From Tupaia tana (lineage: Eukaryota > Chordata > Mammalia > Scandentia > Tupaiidae), in assembly GCA_026018925.1 (NCBI GenBank), contig JAKSZU010000005.1, positions 80,742,398 to 80,806,397 of the forward strand: DNA of 64,000 nucleotides, given 5' to 3'. The position numbers and the translations under genes were made by a program. The notes beneath the pieces were generated by a model. It did not search any database. It worked only from the letters and a program-made list of their open reading frames with translations, and was not told the origin of the DNA. Positions 44,415-56,334 of the stretch are shown here, piece after piece (positions within the stretch are counted from its first letter, which is position 1; each line of letters opens with the position of its first letter).

Positions 44415-45445
44415 GGTGTTTTATTTTTTATGCGTAGTTTTTTTTTTCTTCCTTTCCACCCACTTCAATAAGATAGCCAGGACTCTGATACTTTTTTATG
44501 TCTGGAAGTATTAATATTTCCTGGTTTAAATCTTTTGTCAACCTATTTTCCCATATTTTTTATTTTAATCTTCATTCAATGTGATATTATCCATATAAGA
44601 GAGGTTTCTTTTAGAACACTCTTAGAAAAGCTGGAAGGTGGATACATATCTCTCATATATGTTTTTTGAAATACTTTTGAGATCAGAAGGGCTTGTTAAT
44701 ATCATTGACACAGATTCTACTTTATAGTCACATCATAAGGAGGTAGCAAGGCCTCAGAGGGGAATGGTTGCATAATGCATCCAGGAAATCTAGTTATCAG
44801 TCTTTAAGGATAAGGGGATCCACCAAAAACTTTGGGCTTTGAATGTCTCATTGGATCAGTGGCATCTGAATTATTGCACTGTCCCAAGGCGGGCTTAGAA
44901 GATCTAATCGTGAGCAACACTGAGTTGCTAGTGAGAGTGTGAGACTGTAGTTCAAAGTGAAGTTCTAGTAAAGTAAATAAAAAGATGAATTTGACATTTC
45001 TTTTGTCCCCTCGTTTATGGAACAAGACTCGTTCCTAACACTGAAAATACACAATGAATTGACTTCGAGGGGTCAAAGTGAATAATTGTCCTACCATTTT
45101 TTTTTATTCTCCATAGGTTGTTCTTTTTGGTACCTTCAGCTCATTATTTCTTTGTTTCCATGCTCTGGATAATATGAATTTTTTCAATCACCTTTAAATA
45201 CCAAGTTCCTCCCTCTCCATTAAAATGTGCACTTCCTTTTGCTCTTTTGCTCTCTAATATGATTGTATCTGGCTGGAACATGTAAATCTCTTAGATCTTG
45301 ACTAGCAAAACTATTTCCCATTCTCTATTCCCTGTTACTATTTCCTTAAAAAACAATCAAAAGCAATCATATAGTGTTTGTGTATGCATTCTTTTTTAGT
45401 GCTTGTTTTTTTAAAAGAAAATATTTAATCAATTAATTAATTAGT
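44415..45445. other. Unassigned sequence
   Basis: AT-rich; the 73-codon minus ORF at 44804-45025 has no recognisable domain. Confidence 0.4.
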
Positions 45446-45449
45446 TTTA

Positions 45450-45585
45450 ATTCAAATGAGAGAGAGACAGGGAGAGAGAGAAAGAGAGAAAGTGAGAAAC
45501 CAAGCCACCAAATCTGGGACTAAAACCATAGTCAGTCATGTGTGAGTCCAGCGCCTTAACCACCACACCACCTGCCTCTCCCCCC
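45450..45585 (-). mobile_element. Short-type tRNA-derived SINE
   Basis: GA tract, AGTGAGAAACCAAGCC, AAATCTGGGACTAAAACC and head complement CACCACACCACCTGCCTC. No long body. Confidence 0.88.
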
Positions 45586-45589
45586 ATTA

Positions 45590-46222
45590 CTTCTCTTTAT
45601 TGCTTATTTCATTATATTGGTCTCTTATTTTCAGTCAAGTATAATGACTTCTTTCAGCATATGAAAGCCACATGGCTAGTGTAGACTTAGGGACTGTTTT
45701 CTATTTAACAGCATTTACAGGATTAGTCAAGATAATTTATCAAATGATTTTTGTTGTTGGTGGTGCATCTTATCTCAGTTAATTGTTTACAATTAGATAT
45801 TGGTTTGTTTTTCTTCTTAGACAGAATTTAAAATTAGTCCCTGGGATTTACTATAAATATTTGTTATTCAAATTTTAAAATTGACGGGAATGACAAAACA
45901 GGTGTCTTTTTTGGAGAGTTAAACTTTGAAATCAAAATGGTTTTAAGCTTACATGATTTATATGGAAACATTGTAATGCCAAAATATTGATTGTTCCATT
46001 TCTATAGCAATTGTAATTCTTATTTAACTTACGAAGTGATGTTTTGATACTTTTTATGTTTGGCTACTCTGAATCTGTTCTTGTTCAGTAAATCTTAAAG
46101 TTGTTCAGAATTCAAGCTGTGAAGGTAAAGGCAAGTATCAGGGGCTGCTCTAGTTTGTGTCATCTTTGTGAAAAATAAAAAGTAGTATCATATTAGCTAT
46201 GTTGTCATTTATCTTTTTTCTA
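45590..46222. other. Unassigned AT-rich sequence
   Basis: No gene or repeat recognised. Confidence 0.4.
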
Positions 46223-46224
46223 CA

Positions 46225-46770
46225 TAATACATTACTCTAAAATTAGCAGCTTAAAGCAACAGTCATTGACCATATCATAGTTTCTAAGACTTAGGAAAGT
46301 TGTCAAAACATAGCTGAATATTTGTGGTAGAAGTTCTCAGACATAATTATAGTCAAATGTACAGCCGGGGCTTTAGTGTCATCCGAAGACTTGACTGAAA
46401 GAGGATCTAGCTCCAGGACACCCTTGCATAAATTTTAGCAGTATTTTTGAGTGGAAAGCCTCATTTTCTTTCTTTTTCATTGAATGGAAGCCTCCTGTTG
46501 TCCTTGGTGCATGGACCTGTCTACTGGGTAGCACAGAGTATGACAGCTGGTTTCCCTTAGAGAAAGTGTGAGTATGTGTTAAAGAAATGGGAAGTAATGT
46601 GTAATCTTTGTACAATCTAATCTCAGTGGGTACAGCCCGAATTTATGCTATATTTTGTTCATAAGAAATGAATTAATAAAATTTAGTCCATATTCAAGGA
46701 GGAAAGAATTACAAGTGAGGCAGGCATCATTGAAGGCCATTGTAAAAGTGCTGGCTACACCAGTGTTGAA
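46225..46770. mobile_element. Ancient interspersed repeat, LTR-like, family not named
   Basis: AGCTTAAAGCAACAGTCATT, GCCGGGGCTTTAGTGTCATC, GAAGACTTGACTGAAAGAGG, ACAGCTGGTTTCCCTTAG, TATTCAAGGAGGAAAGAATT and CATCATTGAAGGCCATT fit an abundant old mammalian repeat I recognise by order but cannot name reliably. Confidence 0.55.
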
Positions 46771-47175
46771 TTTCTCTTTTGGTCAGTTGTGGATAAAATG
46801 CAAAACAACATTAAAAAGACTTTAAAGCAGGAACTGTGTACACATTTCTGAATGCTATGGCATTGTTTAACATCTAGCGAGGATACTTTTATCAGCTACT
46901 ATTTTTTCACATTTTATGTGAAGCCAGGGGTTAGGAGGATGTAAATGATGAAAATGTGAATGCTGGTTATGTTAGAAATTTCTGAAAGTTCTGAAATGAA
47001 ATCTCTAGATTGTGACAGATAAATCATCCTTCTATTTTATGTCATTTTCATTAAGAGATTAAACGCCATTGCCATATTCATGCATGTGAAATTATATAAT
47101 CTGTTGTATAGATTCTATAGCAAAAGAATGTCTCTCTCTATACCATTATTTTGACTTTTACAAAAAATGTTTATC
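46771..47175. other. Unassigned sequence
   Basis: No gene or repeat recognised. Confidence 0.4.
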
Positions 47176-47177
47176 CT

Positions 47178-47437
47178 GGGAACCAGCAGTTAGCGTAATG
47201 GCTATGTCGCTGGACTCCCACGTAGTCGACTGCGGTTCGTGTCCCGGACCCCGTGGCTTAAAACTCACGCCGGGCGCGTGTGCGTGCATGCCCAAGATCC
47301 CAGAGGAGAACGGAGGAGAAGGGATTGCGGCGTGGCCATCCACCAAGGGGGGTGATTTCTCACTTTCTGTCTCTCTGTCTCTCTCTGTCTGTCTGGCGAG
47401 TGCACGCGCCCTATAGCAAAAAAAACCTCTCCAAAAA
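47178..47437 (+). mobile_element. tRNA-derived SINE, young, near consensus
   Basis: GGGAACCAGCAGTTAGCGTAATGG-type head, GTAGTCGACTGCGGTTCG, TCACGCCGGGCGCGTG, TCTCTGTC tract and tail. Target-site duplication AAAAAATGTTTATCCT at both ends. Confidence 0.96.
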
Positions 47438-47444
47438 AAAAAAA

Positions 47445-49046
47445 TGTTTATCCTTTGCTAATTAAATACTTAAATAAAGCTTCTTGAGACTGTAAATAAT
47501 TTTAGGAATATTTCTGTCTTTAACAAATCTCATCATAATGTTCATTTAAGGGGTTTTGCCAAATTTTGTCAAGTCAGTTACTGAAGAAGCACTCAGTGGA
47601 GCTTCTCAGTATAGACTTTCAATACTTGAACTTATCACAATACAACTTGTCACATAGAAGAATTTGTATAAACTATATCATTTTTATCTGATTGGATTAA
47701 ATCATATTTAGCTTTTCTGATCTTCCTATAGCTACACAGTTATTTGTATGAAAATTTGGGGCTAGAGCCTGATTGTGAGTGATGATCTGAAAATAAAATT
47801 GGCTAAATAACTATATTTTTCTAAGCCATTAGACAGCTGCCAGCTATTTCAAATGAGTGTCTATACATTTAGTATCTGGAAAACAAATATATTTGAAAAA
47901 TTATTGTTATACTCATTACATTATAAGAGTATACACTGGCTTCCAAGCTGCAATGCAGAAGCCAAATTATAACTGGACTGAAATATTCACTGCCTGTTTG
48001 TTACATGTCTATGTTAATGGGTATTTATTATGTGCCTGGGATCTCCAAGTTCTGTTATCTTCAGGACAAATAAGCCATGGTGAATTATGTACCAGTAATA
48101 TTTCAGTAAGCCTTTGTCTGCCTGTCTTCATAGAGACAAGAGCAGTCTCTTAAATACACTTCAGGATCTTCACTGATGGCTGAATACACATGCTCTTACC
48201 TTTCTTTACCAGTGTTGGCTAAGTCAAATTTTAATAGATATTGTCAACGTTGTTTTTTAAATTCTGAATGTAATATTTTTGACTGAAGGACTTTCTTTAA
48301 GTATTATACATTTGTTTTAAACTGATATATTATACATTTGTAAGAGAAAATGTAATATAAGATTTTGGTATTATTTGATAAATTATAATGAGTTTATTGA
48401 CAGGAAATAATTTTCAGTAATGTTCATATTAATGAATCTGGGAGCACATCATCTTTATCACATCTACTCCACCCTTAAGTTTACAGAGAAAGGTATCTTG
48501 AGGACCTTAGTCTTTATCCTTAGACTGGCTTAAGGATATGGCATAAACACTAAATTATTTGCTTGCTACACTGATTATTCAACCATTTATTTTTTTCTTC
48601 TTCCCCACCAATCTTAAAGACAATTTCTGATTAAAAATTTTATGAGGCATGAGTTTCTAATTTATGTTTCAGTGAACTCAATATATTCTAAGAAAGAAGT
48701 AATTATGTGACCCATTCTTTGTAAAGTTTCAAAGTAGTGTAAAAAGTTAACTAGTTCAAGATAGACAAAATTGTACTAACATTCTCTGAAATATTAAGGA
48801 CTTTGAGATAATAACTAAGACTTCTACCTATGACTGTGCATTCACTCTTCTTTTATTGATTGTACTTGTCGGTATTCATAGCAGTTAAACTCACTCAGCT
48901 TAGACTCAGAATTCAAATTGCTGAGCATAGACCTTCAACCAACAACCTAGGTCCTTAAAAAAAGTTAGGGTTCCTTTACTTATACTCAAGTTCATTAGCA
49001 TCAGAAAGTTTGGGATGTTTTTCAGAAGAGTAAAGAACCAGGTGAA
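47445..49046. other. Unassigned sequence
   Basis: 1.6 kb with no repeat recognised; the 98-codon ORF at 47857-48153 has no recognisable domain. May be ordinary unique intronic or intergenic DNA. Confidence 0.45.
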
Positions 49047-49047
49047 G

Positions 49048-49321
49048 GGAACCAGCAGTTAGCATAATGGCTATGTCACTGGACTCCCACATAGTCGACT
49101 GTGGTTCGCGTCCTGGACCCGGTGGCTTAAAACTCACGCCGGGCGCGTGTACGTGCGTGCCCAAGATCCCGAGAGGAGAAAGGAGGAGAAGGGATTGCAG
49201 CATGACCATCTCCCCTGGGGTGTGATTTCTCGCTTTCTGTCTCTATGTCTCTCTCTGTCTGTCTGGTGAGCACACGCGCCCTATAGTAAAAACCTCTCAA
49301 AAAAAAAAAAAAAAAAAAAAG
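49048..49321 (+). mobile_element. tRNA-derived SINE, young, full length
   Basis: GGAACCAGCAGTTAGCATAATGG head, GTGGTTCGCGTCCTGG, CTCCCCTGGGGTGTG, TCTCTGTC tract and a long A tail. Target-site duplication GAACCAGGTGAAG on both sides. Confidence 0.96.
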
Positions 49322-49334
49322 GAACCAGGTGAAG

Positions 49335-50290
49335 ATGTTGACCTTTTTGATATGGAACAATTCAAAAGTTCATTTAATTCTGCAGAGAGCACTGACAAAT
49401 GTGATGGTGAGCTTCAGAGACATGGAGGAGAACACAGTCTGGATCTGGATTGCCTGGGGAACTCAGTATACAAAGCTAAACCAGTACAAACCTACTTACG
49501 TGGTGCACTATTCTCAGCCTTCATTTCTTTCTCCCCACTGAGGAGCAATATACCCCTTCTGGGTCAGGCACTGACAATTGCTAGTGAACACCATTAGATT
49601 GTGAAAAGGGACCTGAGGAGCCACTATCTGGACTCTCTGAAGGCTATTGTTTTTAAACAGTATAACCAGACCTTTGAAATTCACAACTCTACAACACCTC
49701 TACAGGAAAGAAGCCTTGGACTAGATATAAATATAGATTCAAGGATCATCCATGAAAATGAAATAGAAAAAAAGAACTATATTAACTGTAGTTAACATAG
49801 TTAGCTCTCCAGCTAGCTCTCCAGCTGCTGTCCATAGGCTTTATTTTAGAAATTACTCCTTGCCACTGACAATTTAGAAATATTTGTATAATTGCAGGGA
49901 CTGATTTCTCCACTGTATGCCCCTCCCCCCCACATCCTACTAAGTATAACAGTTGTGGAAATTTGAAATGGGACAGGCTATATATGGGTCCAGATTGGAC
50001 CTGGACTGCCTGAATGTTCTGATGTCAAGGGTATGGCACAGTGGTTGAGACTGCTGGGCCTTGTGTCTAGTGTCCCTTTCCCTACTCCCACCTCTCCTAT
50101 ACCCTGTGGAAGTCTGATTCCAACTGCTGACTTCCGGGGATTGTGTCTTAATCTTTGTATCATGGAAAGAAGCACCAAGAAACTGAACCCAACTCAGCAC
50201 TTCCCTGAAGAATCAAAACTGCTCCATTCAGAGAGGGGAGTTGGTCTAGTTCACTTCTTATAATAGGATATAGCAGATAAGATGATTCAG
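49335..50290. other. Unclassified, relatively complex block
   Basis: Contains several overlapping short ORFs (for example 49352-49597 and 50033-50263 on +), a doubled TAGCTCTCCAGC at 49802-49825 and TATATATGG at about 49979. It could be an L1 5' region, an old LTR or unique sequence. No domain recognised. Confidence 0.35.
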
Positions 50291-50582
50291 TTAATATGAA
50301 ATAAGTGTTTGATTGTAAATAAACTTTACATAATCTGTTTTATCATATGTATGACATTGAAACTGACTGATACACTGATTTAGCATCATTTCTTTCACTG
50401 AGAATTTTTTTCTTTCTTAGCTTTCCATAAGTTAGTTGGGTAATAGGGGATGGAAGGGAAGGGATCAGGAAGAAAAAGCATTTAACATACAAAAATTGAA
50501 TCTTATCTCTTCATAATGTATATGGTGATATCTTTGACTTGACTAATATGCACCGAATTCATGCTGGGAAATAACATTTTGT

Positions 50583-50823
50583 GTGCTGGTTATGACATTG
50601 AATCCCACATGGTCAACAACAGTTTGAGTCCTAGATCCGGTGACTTGAAACTCACACTGGGGATGTGTGCCCAAAATCCCCAGTAGAGGAGAAGGGATTG
50701 CAGAGTGGTCATTCCCACTGGGGGTGGTGGTGGTGGTGGTGATTTCTCACTTTCACTCTCACTGTCTGTCTCTGTCTTTCTCTTCTCCAGCAAAGATATA
50801 TATCCTATTGAAAAATCCTTAAA
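50583..50823 (+). mobile_element. tRNA-derived SINE, older, head shortened
   Basis: Starts within the A box region; AGTTTGAGTCC B box, body, then a (GGT)n expansion at about 50720-50741 where the palindrome normally lies, a TC tract and tail. Confidence 0.88.
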
Positions 50824-50934
50824 TTTTTTTTAATTAATTAAGAAAAAGAGTGTATTCCTTATTAATACTCTTGAAAGATATTTCAGTGAGAATAATTTGT
50901 TCACCAATTGCCGCTCAAGATTTTTCTTGAAGGA

Positions 50935-51282
50935 AATCCTGTCGTATGTGACAAAATGTATGAACTTATAGGGCATTGTGTTAAGTGAATGAAAGACACA
51001 GAAAGATAGATACTGCATGATCTCACTCATATGTGGAATCTAAATATGTTGATGTCATAGAAGTAGAAAGTAGAATGGTGATTACTAGATGCTGACATGG
51101 TCGGGAGGCAGGGAGGTGGGAGCTGGGGAGATGATCAGGGATACAAAATGTCAGTTAAATGGAAGGAATAAGTCCAAGAGATCTATTGTATAGCATGGTG
51201 ACTATATTTAATAGGGTATTGTATTTGAGGACAAAGCAAAGGAGGGCATGTAAAGTATGTAAAGTGTTCTCATAATGACACA

Positions 51283-51317
<35 letters not shown>

Positions 51318-51440
51318 CAAAAAGTTATGTGAGATAATATATATGCCAGTTTGCTAGATTTAGTCATTCCACACTGTAATGTACTTCAAAACGTCCTGTT
51401 TTAGGTGATAATATGTAGAATTTTTATCAACCAATTAAAA
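50935..51440 (+). mobile_element. Old L1 3' UTR (L1M-type)
   Basis: GTGAATGAAAGACACAGAAAG, TGCATGATCTCACTCATATG, TGGAATCTAAATATGTTGAT, CATAGAAGTAGAAAGTAGAA and GGGATACAAAATGTCAGTTA follow the order of ancient L1M 3' ends. A CA repeat at 51278-51318 lies inside. Confidence 0.85.
51278..51318. repeat. (CA)n microsatellite
   Basis: CA run with one CATACA interruption, within the L1 3' UTR. Confidence 0.95.
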
Positions 51441-51459
51441 ATGTAAAAAAATAAAAATA

Positions 51460-52860
51460 AAGATTCTCCTTGAGCTTGGGACTAGTGTGCCATAGAGTAA
51501 GGTGTTTTACTCCTGATGAAGGTCATCCTAGCCTTCTCTCAAGAGAGTCGTTAGGATGGGGTGTTGGCTTTCCGCACAGAGGCTATAGATGGTCACACCA
51601 GTCCTTTCTGTTGCCTCTCAAGATGACGAAAACATGCAGTCATCTCAATGCCCTGGGACAATCTGGTTTAATGGGTATGGTCCCGATGCCTAATCGCTAA
51701 CCTGTGGACTCTACATCATCCTACAACTTTTCTCCTTGAATTGTGTGACCAGCTACAAATACTTTTTCAGGCTTCTAATGCACATCTGAAAATCCATCTG
51801 AAGTCATATACTATAAATGTTATTTTTTCAAAACAGACTATTTACCTGCTGCCTTAAGACCTGAGGTTTTACTACATCATGCAAAAAAATCTGCCTAGCT
51901 AAGATACAAATATTTTCATTGTGTGATATTTTTAAGATATTAAAATTTTTGTGTGTTTCTTAACAGCAATGTATAAATGGTAAGTAACTGGTATTCCTTA
52001 CCAAGGATGGAAAGATGAGCCAGTAGTACAGAAGGAAGAATTTAAAAATTAGACAGAGGTCATTAAAATGCAGCTCATTTTTGGCCAGCTATTTAAACCA
52101 TCTCCATTTTTAATTCCTTTTAAATAAATCAGGACAACTATGTCTTACAAGGTTGTTAAAGGAGTTGATGTATGTCAAAACCAGCATATTAGAAGAGACA
52201 TTTTGGAAGACCCACTTATTTATTACTTTTTTTACCTTCAAATTCCCTATATTATTTTCAATTCATTGATTAGGCTACTTGACCCTGGGTAGAGTGTGTT
52301 GTTTTAATCACTATTAGGCACAGTTCAGGTTACAGTTCCCAGAAGGGACGATCCACCAGTCAATTGTCTTCTGCTTTAGGGTTTATCTTCCTGATGAAGT
52401 TTTTTTTTTCTCCTTTTCTCATGGATTTACTCAAAACAATTCCAAAGCTGTTTTCATTTTTCGGTTTCCTTTTCTATATCTTAAAAAATAATATTTTACC
52501 TTATACCAAACTCTGGCATTTGGCAAGCCATTATCTGATTTTTTAAAACAATTCTCTTTACACATTCTGAAATAAGTCTAAATCCATTTACATGTAAGTC
52601 ACAGATGTTTTCTTTATTAATAGCCTCCCTCATTCCTTATGGTTGGTTTCTTCCTCTCTAAGGAAGAAAGAAGAACATCATGACAGGCCGTGGAAGATCT
52701 CTGCACATCTGTTCTTGATATATTTTTTTTAATTTCGAAAATAATCTCTTGAAAGATCTCTACTCTGCCTTACAGAAGTGTAAAGTTCTGGTAAAGAGGC
52801 CTATTTTAGTTATTAACAACTTAATATGTATAAGAAAAAAATAATTTTAAAGTGTAAATG
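51460..52860. other. Unassigned sequence
   Basis: The 76-codon ORF at 51470-51700 has no known domain. About 52125-52195 (TACAAGGTTGTTAAAGGAG) is weakly MIR-like. No exon asserted. Confidence 0.4.
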
Positions 52861-52864
52861 TAAA

Positions 52865-53430
52865 GGGGCCAGCAGGTGGCATGGTGATTAAGATGCTCGA
52901 CTAAAACCGATTGACTAAAGGATATAGAAACACAGTATAGAGCTGTAAATACCAGATATAGTGAGTGTGAAAGAAGAGGGTCTGAGGAAGGACATTTAGA
53001 AGAAAAATAGGGCGGCAAAGCATTAATGGCACAAAGAAATGTGGTATTATCTGTTCAAGATATTTTGTAGTTTTATCAACTGTACTAGGGAGAAATGTTC
53101 TCCTGTTGAATATCCATTTTGTGAGCCAAATAATAATATGATTCAATGTATAAAAGAAAATGAAATAAAAAAATTAAAAAAAATATGTTTTACAAAAAAG
53201 ATGATGAATTCCCGTATGGTTGACTGTGGTTTGAATTCCAGACATGGTAGCTTGAAAATCACACCTGGTGTGCATGTGTGTGTGACCAAAATCCCAGGAG
53301 GAAAATATAAGAGAAGGGACTGTAGCATGGTCAATCCTTCTAAGGAAGGATTTCTCACTATCTATCTCTGTCTCTCTCCAGCAAGCATACATGCCTTATG
53401 GCAAAAACCTGAAACAAAACAAAAAAAAAA
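52865..53430 (+). mobile_element. Older tRNA-derived SINE, split by an L1 end
   Basis: The 5' part is 52865-52902 (GGGGCCAGCAGGTGGCATGG; CTCF-like core 52869-52884, 14 of 16). The 3' part is 53199-53430 with B box and body to GGCAAAAACC. An L1 3' fragment lies between them. Confidence 0.9.
52903..53197 (+). mobile_element. L1 3' UTR inserted in SINE
   Basis: TTATCTGTTCAAGATATTTT, CAACTGTACTAGGGAGAAAT and GATTCAATGTATAAAAGAAA then an A-rich tail, as in other L1 ends. AAGATGCTCGACT before and AAGATGATGAATT after are a diverged duplication. Confidence 0.8.
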
Positions 53431-53434
53431 TAAA

Positions 53435-54005
53435 TGTAAGTTGCTACAAGGTTATATTTTTTAAACATGAAAAATATTTTTAGTGACTTCTTGAGTATAT
53501 TTTTTGGGTAGGTAACAGTTTATCCTGTGCCTAACAAACTTATCCCTATAATTTTATTTTAGATACATGTTTCCCGTAATTAAAATATCCCAGATCATTC
53601 ATGTTTATTTCTTCTGAGAGTTTGGATTAGCATTCTTCTATTAAGAACAAAGTCTAAAAATAAACACTAAGTCATAAGATTTAATGGAAGATCAATCATA
53701 TTCTGATTTTTTTCACACCTGCCTTCTGGTATTTTAATTATCTTTGTAACAGATTAAGAAATAACAAGATACATCATTATTACTGATCTGTAGTGACTCA
53801 TGTTCACAAATAAAGCTTTTAAAAACACTTTATTAATTAATTGTCATAACTTCAAACCACAAGGCATAAATGAATGTATGATACTCTTCAAAACATGTTT
53901 TAAGACGTGTCTTCATGCTATTGTAAATGCCATAAAGGCCTCCTTAATGTTTTGTAAGAATGAAGTACATTGAATGTTGCCATTAAAAGACATCTCACTC
54001 CAAAT
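53435..54005. other. Unassigned AT-rich sequence
   Basis: No gene or repeat recognised. Confidence 0.45.
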
Positions 54006-54007
54006 CA

Positions 54008-54266
54008 TTGTTTTATGCCAAAAAGGTGTGTGTGTGTGCTCACTAGAAAACATACATATGAGGGAGAGTGAGAAAATGTAACCCCACCATGGGTCACGAT
54101 GCAATACCTTTCCTCTATTTCTTCATCCATTCGAGATTTTGGGCACCAGGTCATATGCACGTGACATATTTTTGAAGGCCTTGGGCTAGGATTTAAATTG
54201 CAGTTGGTCATATGGGATGTGTTTCTTATATACAGAGTTTTACTGCTGCACTATGGGGCATGCCTA
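54008..54266 (-). mobile_element. tRNA-derived SINE, older, diverged
   Basis: TGTGTGTGTGCTCACTAG, GAGAAAATGTAACCCC, CCATTCGAGATTTTGGGCAC and a decayed head complement at the right. Confidence 0.8.
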
Positions 54267-54269
54267 AAA

Positions 54270-54825
54270 CCATTTAAACATTTATTTATTATGTATTTAT
54301 TATGGGTGTTTAGGTACCAGACAATTGGCAAAATCAGTATTACCAGCTACTGTGATATTGTGTTACTTATTTAAGCAAATAAAGATGGACAGAGAGAAGT
54401 AAGTTTAGACATAGTGATCTGGGGAATGAGACAAGTCATAGTGGGCCTTGATAAGGTCTCAACCCAAATTCATATTCATCAAACGAATAAATGTAGAAGG
54501 AATACTGAGTGAAGATGCCTAAAACAACTAACCAATCATTGGGTTAATGCCCAGATGTGATAATCTAGGTGCAACTCCTAGGATTGTATTTCTTTCCCTC
54601 CCTGTTAACACACAGTGGGGCTGAAGGGAAATATTCAATGACATGTACTTGGAGGTGGAAATATACCACAGAATCAGACCAGGAAATCACTAAACAAACA
54701 ACTACGGCCACCTCTGAGATGGTAGATCTGTATCCAGAGATGCTGGAATGTGACAATGAAAATGTACAGATATAGGCCAATAATTAAAAAAATACAAAGA
54801 ACAGGTAAGTGTGGTTTATACACAG
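54270..54825. other. Unassigned, probably L1 5'-region remnant
   Basis: Opposite-strand ORFs of 68 and 71 codons cover 54565-54780; neither shows a domain. It may belong to the L1 that follows. Confidence 0.35.
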
Positions 54826-54829
54826 AAAA

Positions 54830-55440
54830 CAGAAGTGAATAGAAGTGACCTCTAAAGAGACCCCCAATGTTGATTTTTGCAGAAAAAAGACTTCAATGCA
54901 GTTGTTAGAAATATATTTAAATATCTAAGAGAAAATATATTTAAAGGGTTAGTGAATTATAAGATATATGAGTAAAAATTGCAATCTGACAAAAAAATAA
55001 CAGACTTTAAAGAATAGATGTCACTAGAGGGACCAGCAATTGGCGTAATGGCTATGTCACTGGACTCCCATGTAGCCGACCGCAGTTCGCGTCCCAGACA
55101 CGGTGGCTTAAACTCACGCCGGGTGTGTGTGTGCGCGTGCCCAAGATCCCGAGAGGAGAATGGAGGAGAAGGGATTGCGGCGTGGCCATCCCCCTGGGGG
55201 GTGATTTCTCACTTTCTGTCTCTCCGTCTCTCTCTGTCTGGCGAGCGCACCCACTCTATAGCAAAAACCTCTCAAAAAAAAAGAATAGATGTGACTAGAG
55301 AAAAGCAGGAACACTCTATAATCGCACTGAATATGGCAATTAATCAGGAAGATAAAAGATGTATGTATTAACATATTCACATTTAGCACTAGATCCACAA
55401 AATACATGAAGTGCATTGTTAGTGATCATCTTTGTATTTC
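54830..55440 (+). mobile_element. Old L1 5'/ORF1-region fragment
   Basis: GACTTCAATGCAGTTGTTAG, AAATATATTTAAATATCTAAG and TATTTAAAGGGTTAGTGAAT follow an L1ME-type ORF1-region sequence. Interrupted by the SINE at 55029-55281. Confidence 0.6.
55029..55281 (+). mobile_element. tRNA-derived SINE, young, full length
   Basis: GGGACCAGCAATTGGCGTAATGG head, CAGTTCGCGTCCC, TCCCCCTGGGGGGTGA, TC tract and tail. Target-site duplication GAATAGATGTCACTAGA / GAATAGATGTGACTAGA. Confidence 0.95.
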
Positions 55441-55444
55441 AGCT

Positions 55445-55870
55445 TAAAGAACTCCTATTAACATTTCTTATAAAGGAAGTTTAATGATGATAAATTCCCT
55501 TAGGTTTATCTTTCCTTCATTTCTGAAGGACTACTTTGCTAGGTAAAGCATTTTGGGACGGCAGTTTTTTTCTTTAAGCATTTAAAAAAATATCCCACTC
55601 CCTCCTGGGATGCAAAAGGTCTTTTGAGAAGTTCACTGATTGCATTATAGGGTTCCACCATTTCATAAACCTCTTTTTTCTTATGCCTTTCACAATTCCC
55701 CCCTTTTGTCTTTAATTATTGACAATTTGATTATGTCTTAGTGAAATATTCTTTGAATTGTGTCTACTGGAGACCATTTTGATCTTCATGTACCTGTATG
55801 TCAATATCTTTTAAGATCTGAGAAGCTATTAGTTATTTCTTTATTCATTCCTTTATTATTTTAATTATTT
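55445..55870 (-). pseudogene. L1 ORF1 C-terminal fragment
   Basis: The minus strand reads from about 55650 down: CCAGGAGGGAGTGGGATAT, AAAGAAAAAAACTGCCGTCC, AGTCCTTCAGAAATGAAGG and AGGGAATTTATCATCATTA. This is the ORF1p C-terminal region of old L1M (family text: RREWDDIFKVLKEKN, then SFRNEG). Frameshifted and non-functional. It lies opposite to the ORF1-region piece at 56.9-57.4 kb. Confidence 0.75.
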
Positions 55871-55933
55871 TATGCATTTATTTTATGTGTTACAATACTT
55901 ATTCTGCTTCTTTCTTGCTTATTCTTGCAGAAC

Positions 55934-56327
55934 TGTCGGTGTCCACCCCAGGGCTTGGGTCTGGCTGAATCATGATCAGGGGGCTGCTGGTGAGGAAGAG
56001 AAAGAGGATGAGAAAGAGAAAGCCCTCCATCTTACCAGGACCGGGAATTGGGATGAATGAGACAAACGGATAGAGTAGAAATGGACACAGGCAGCCTGAG
56101 TCTAGGTAGCCCAAGCAACTTGTGCTGCCCAGAGGAACTGGACATCTTTATTTATAGTATAAGGAGACATTACATATGTATATTTCAGGACACTTCACAG
56201 ATTACTTGTCAGGTTACAGACAATAAGAAGCAATTAACAAATCTATGAGGGTTAGTCATACCAGGCCAGGTGTATCCCTTGGTGATAATCCCATCAAGAG
56301 AAAAATCTCATCTTCTTTTCTAATGCA
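55934..56327 (-). mobile_element. Solo LTR of a class II (ERVK-like) endogenous retrovirus
   Basis: A 394-bp unit that, on minus, begins TGCATTAG and ends GGACACCGACA, so it has TG...CA termini. The six-base flanks CAGAAC (55928-55933) and GAGAAC (56328-56333) fit a 6-bp target-site duplication, as made by class II ERVs. TATAAATAAAG at 56146-56156 (minus) merges TATA box and polyadenylation signal, as in many ERVK LTRs. No gag, pol or env lies next to it. Confidence 0.75.
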
Positions 56328-56334
56328 GAGAACT

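Noticed and set aside
47857-48153. 98-codon ORF
   Set aside because: Low-complexity hydrophobic mix without a recognisable family; no promoter or exon signals.
49127-49360. Antisense ORFs with RQTERD/SPPFSSRDLGH-like words
   Set aside because: Reverse-frame readings of the same SINE body and GA tract.
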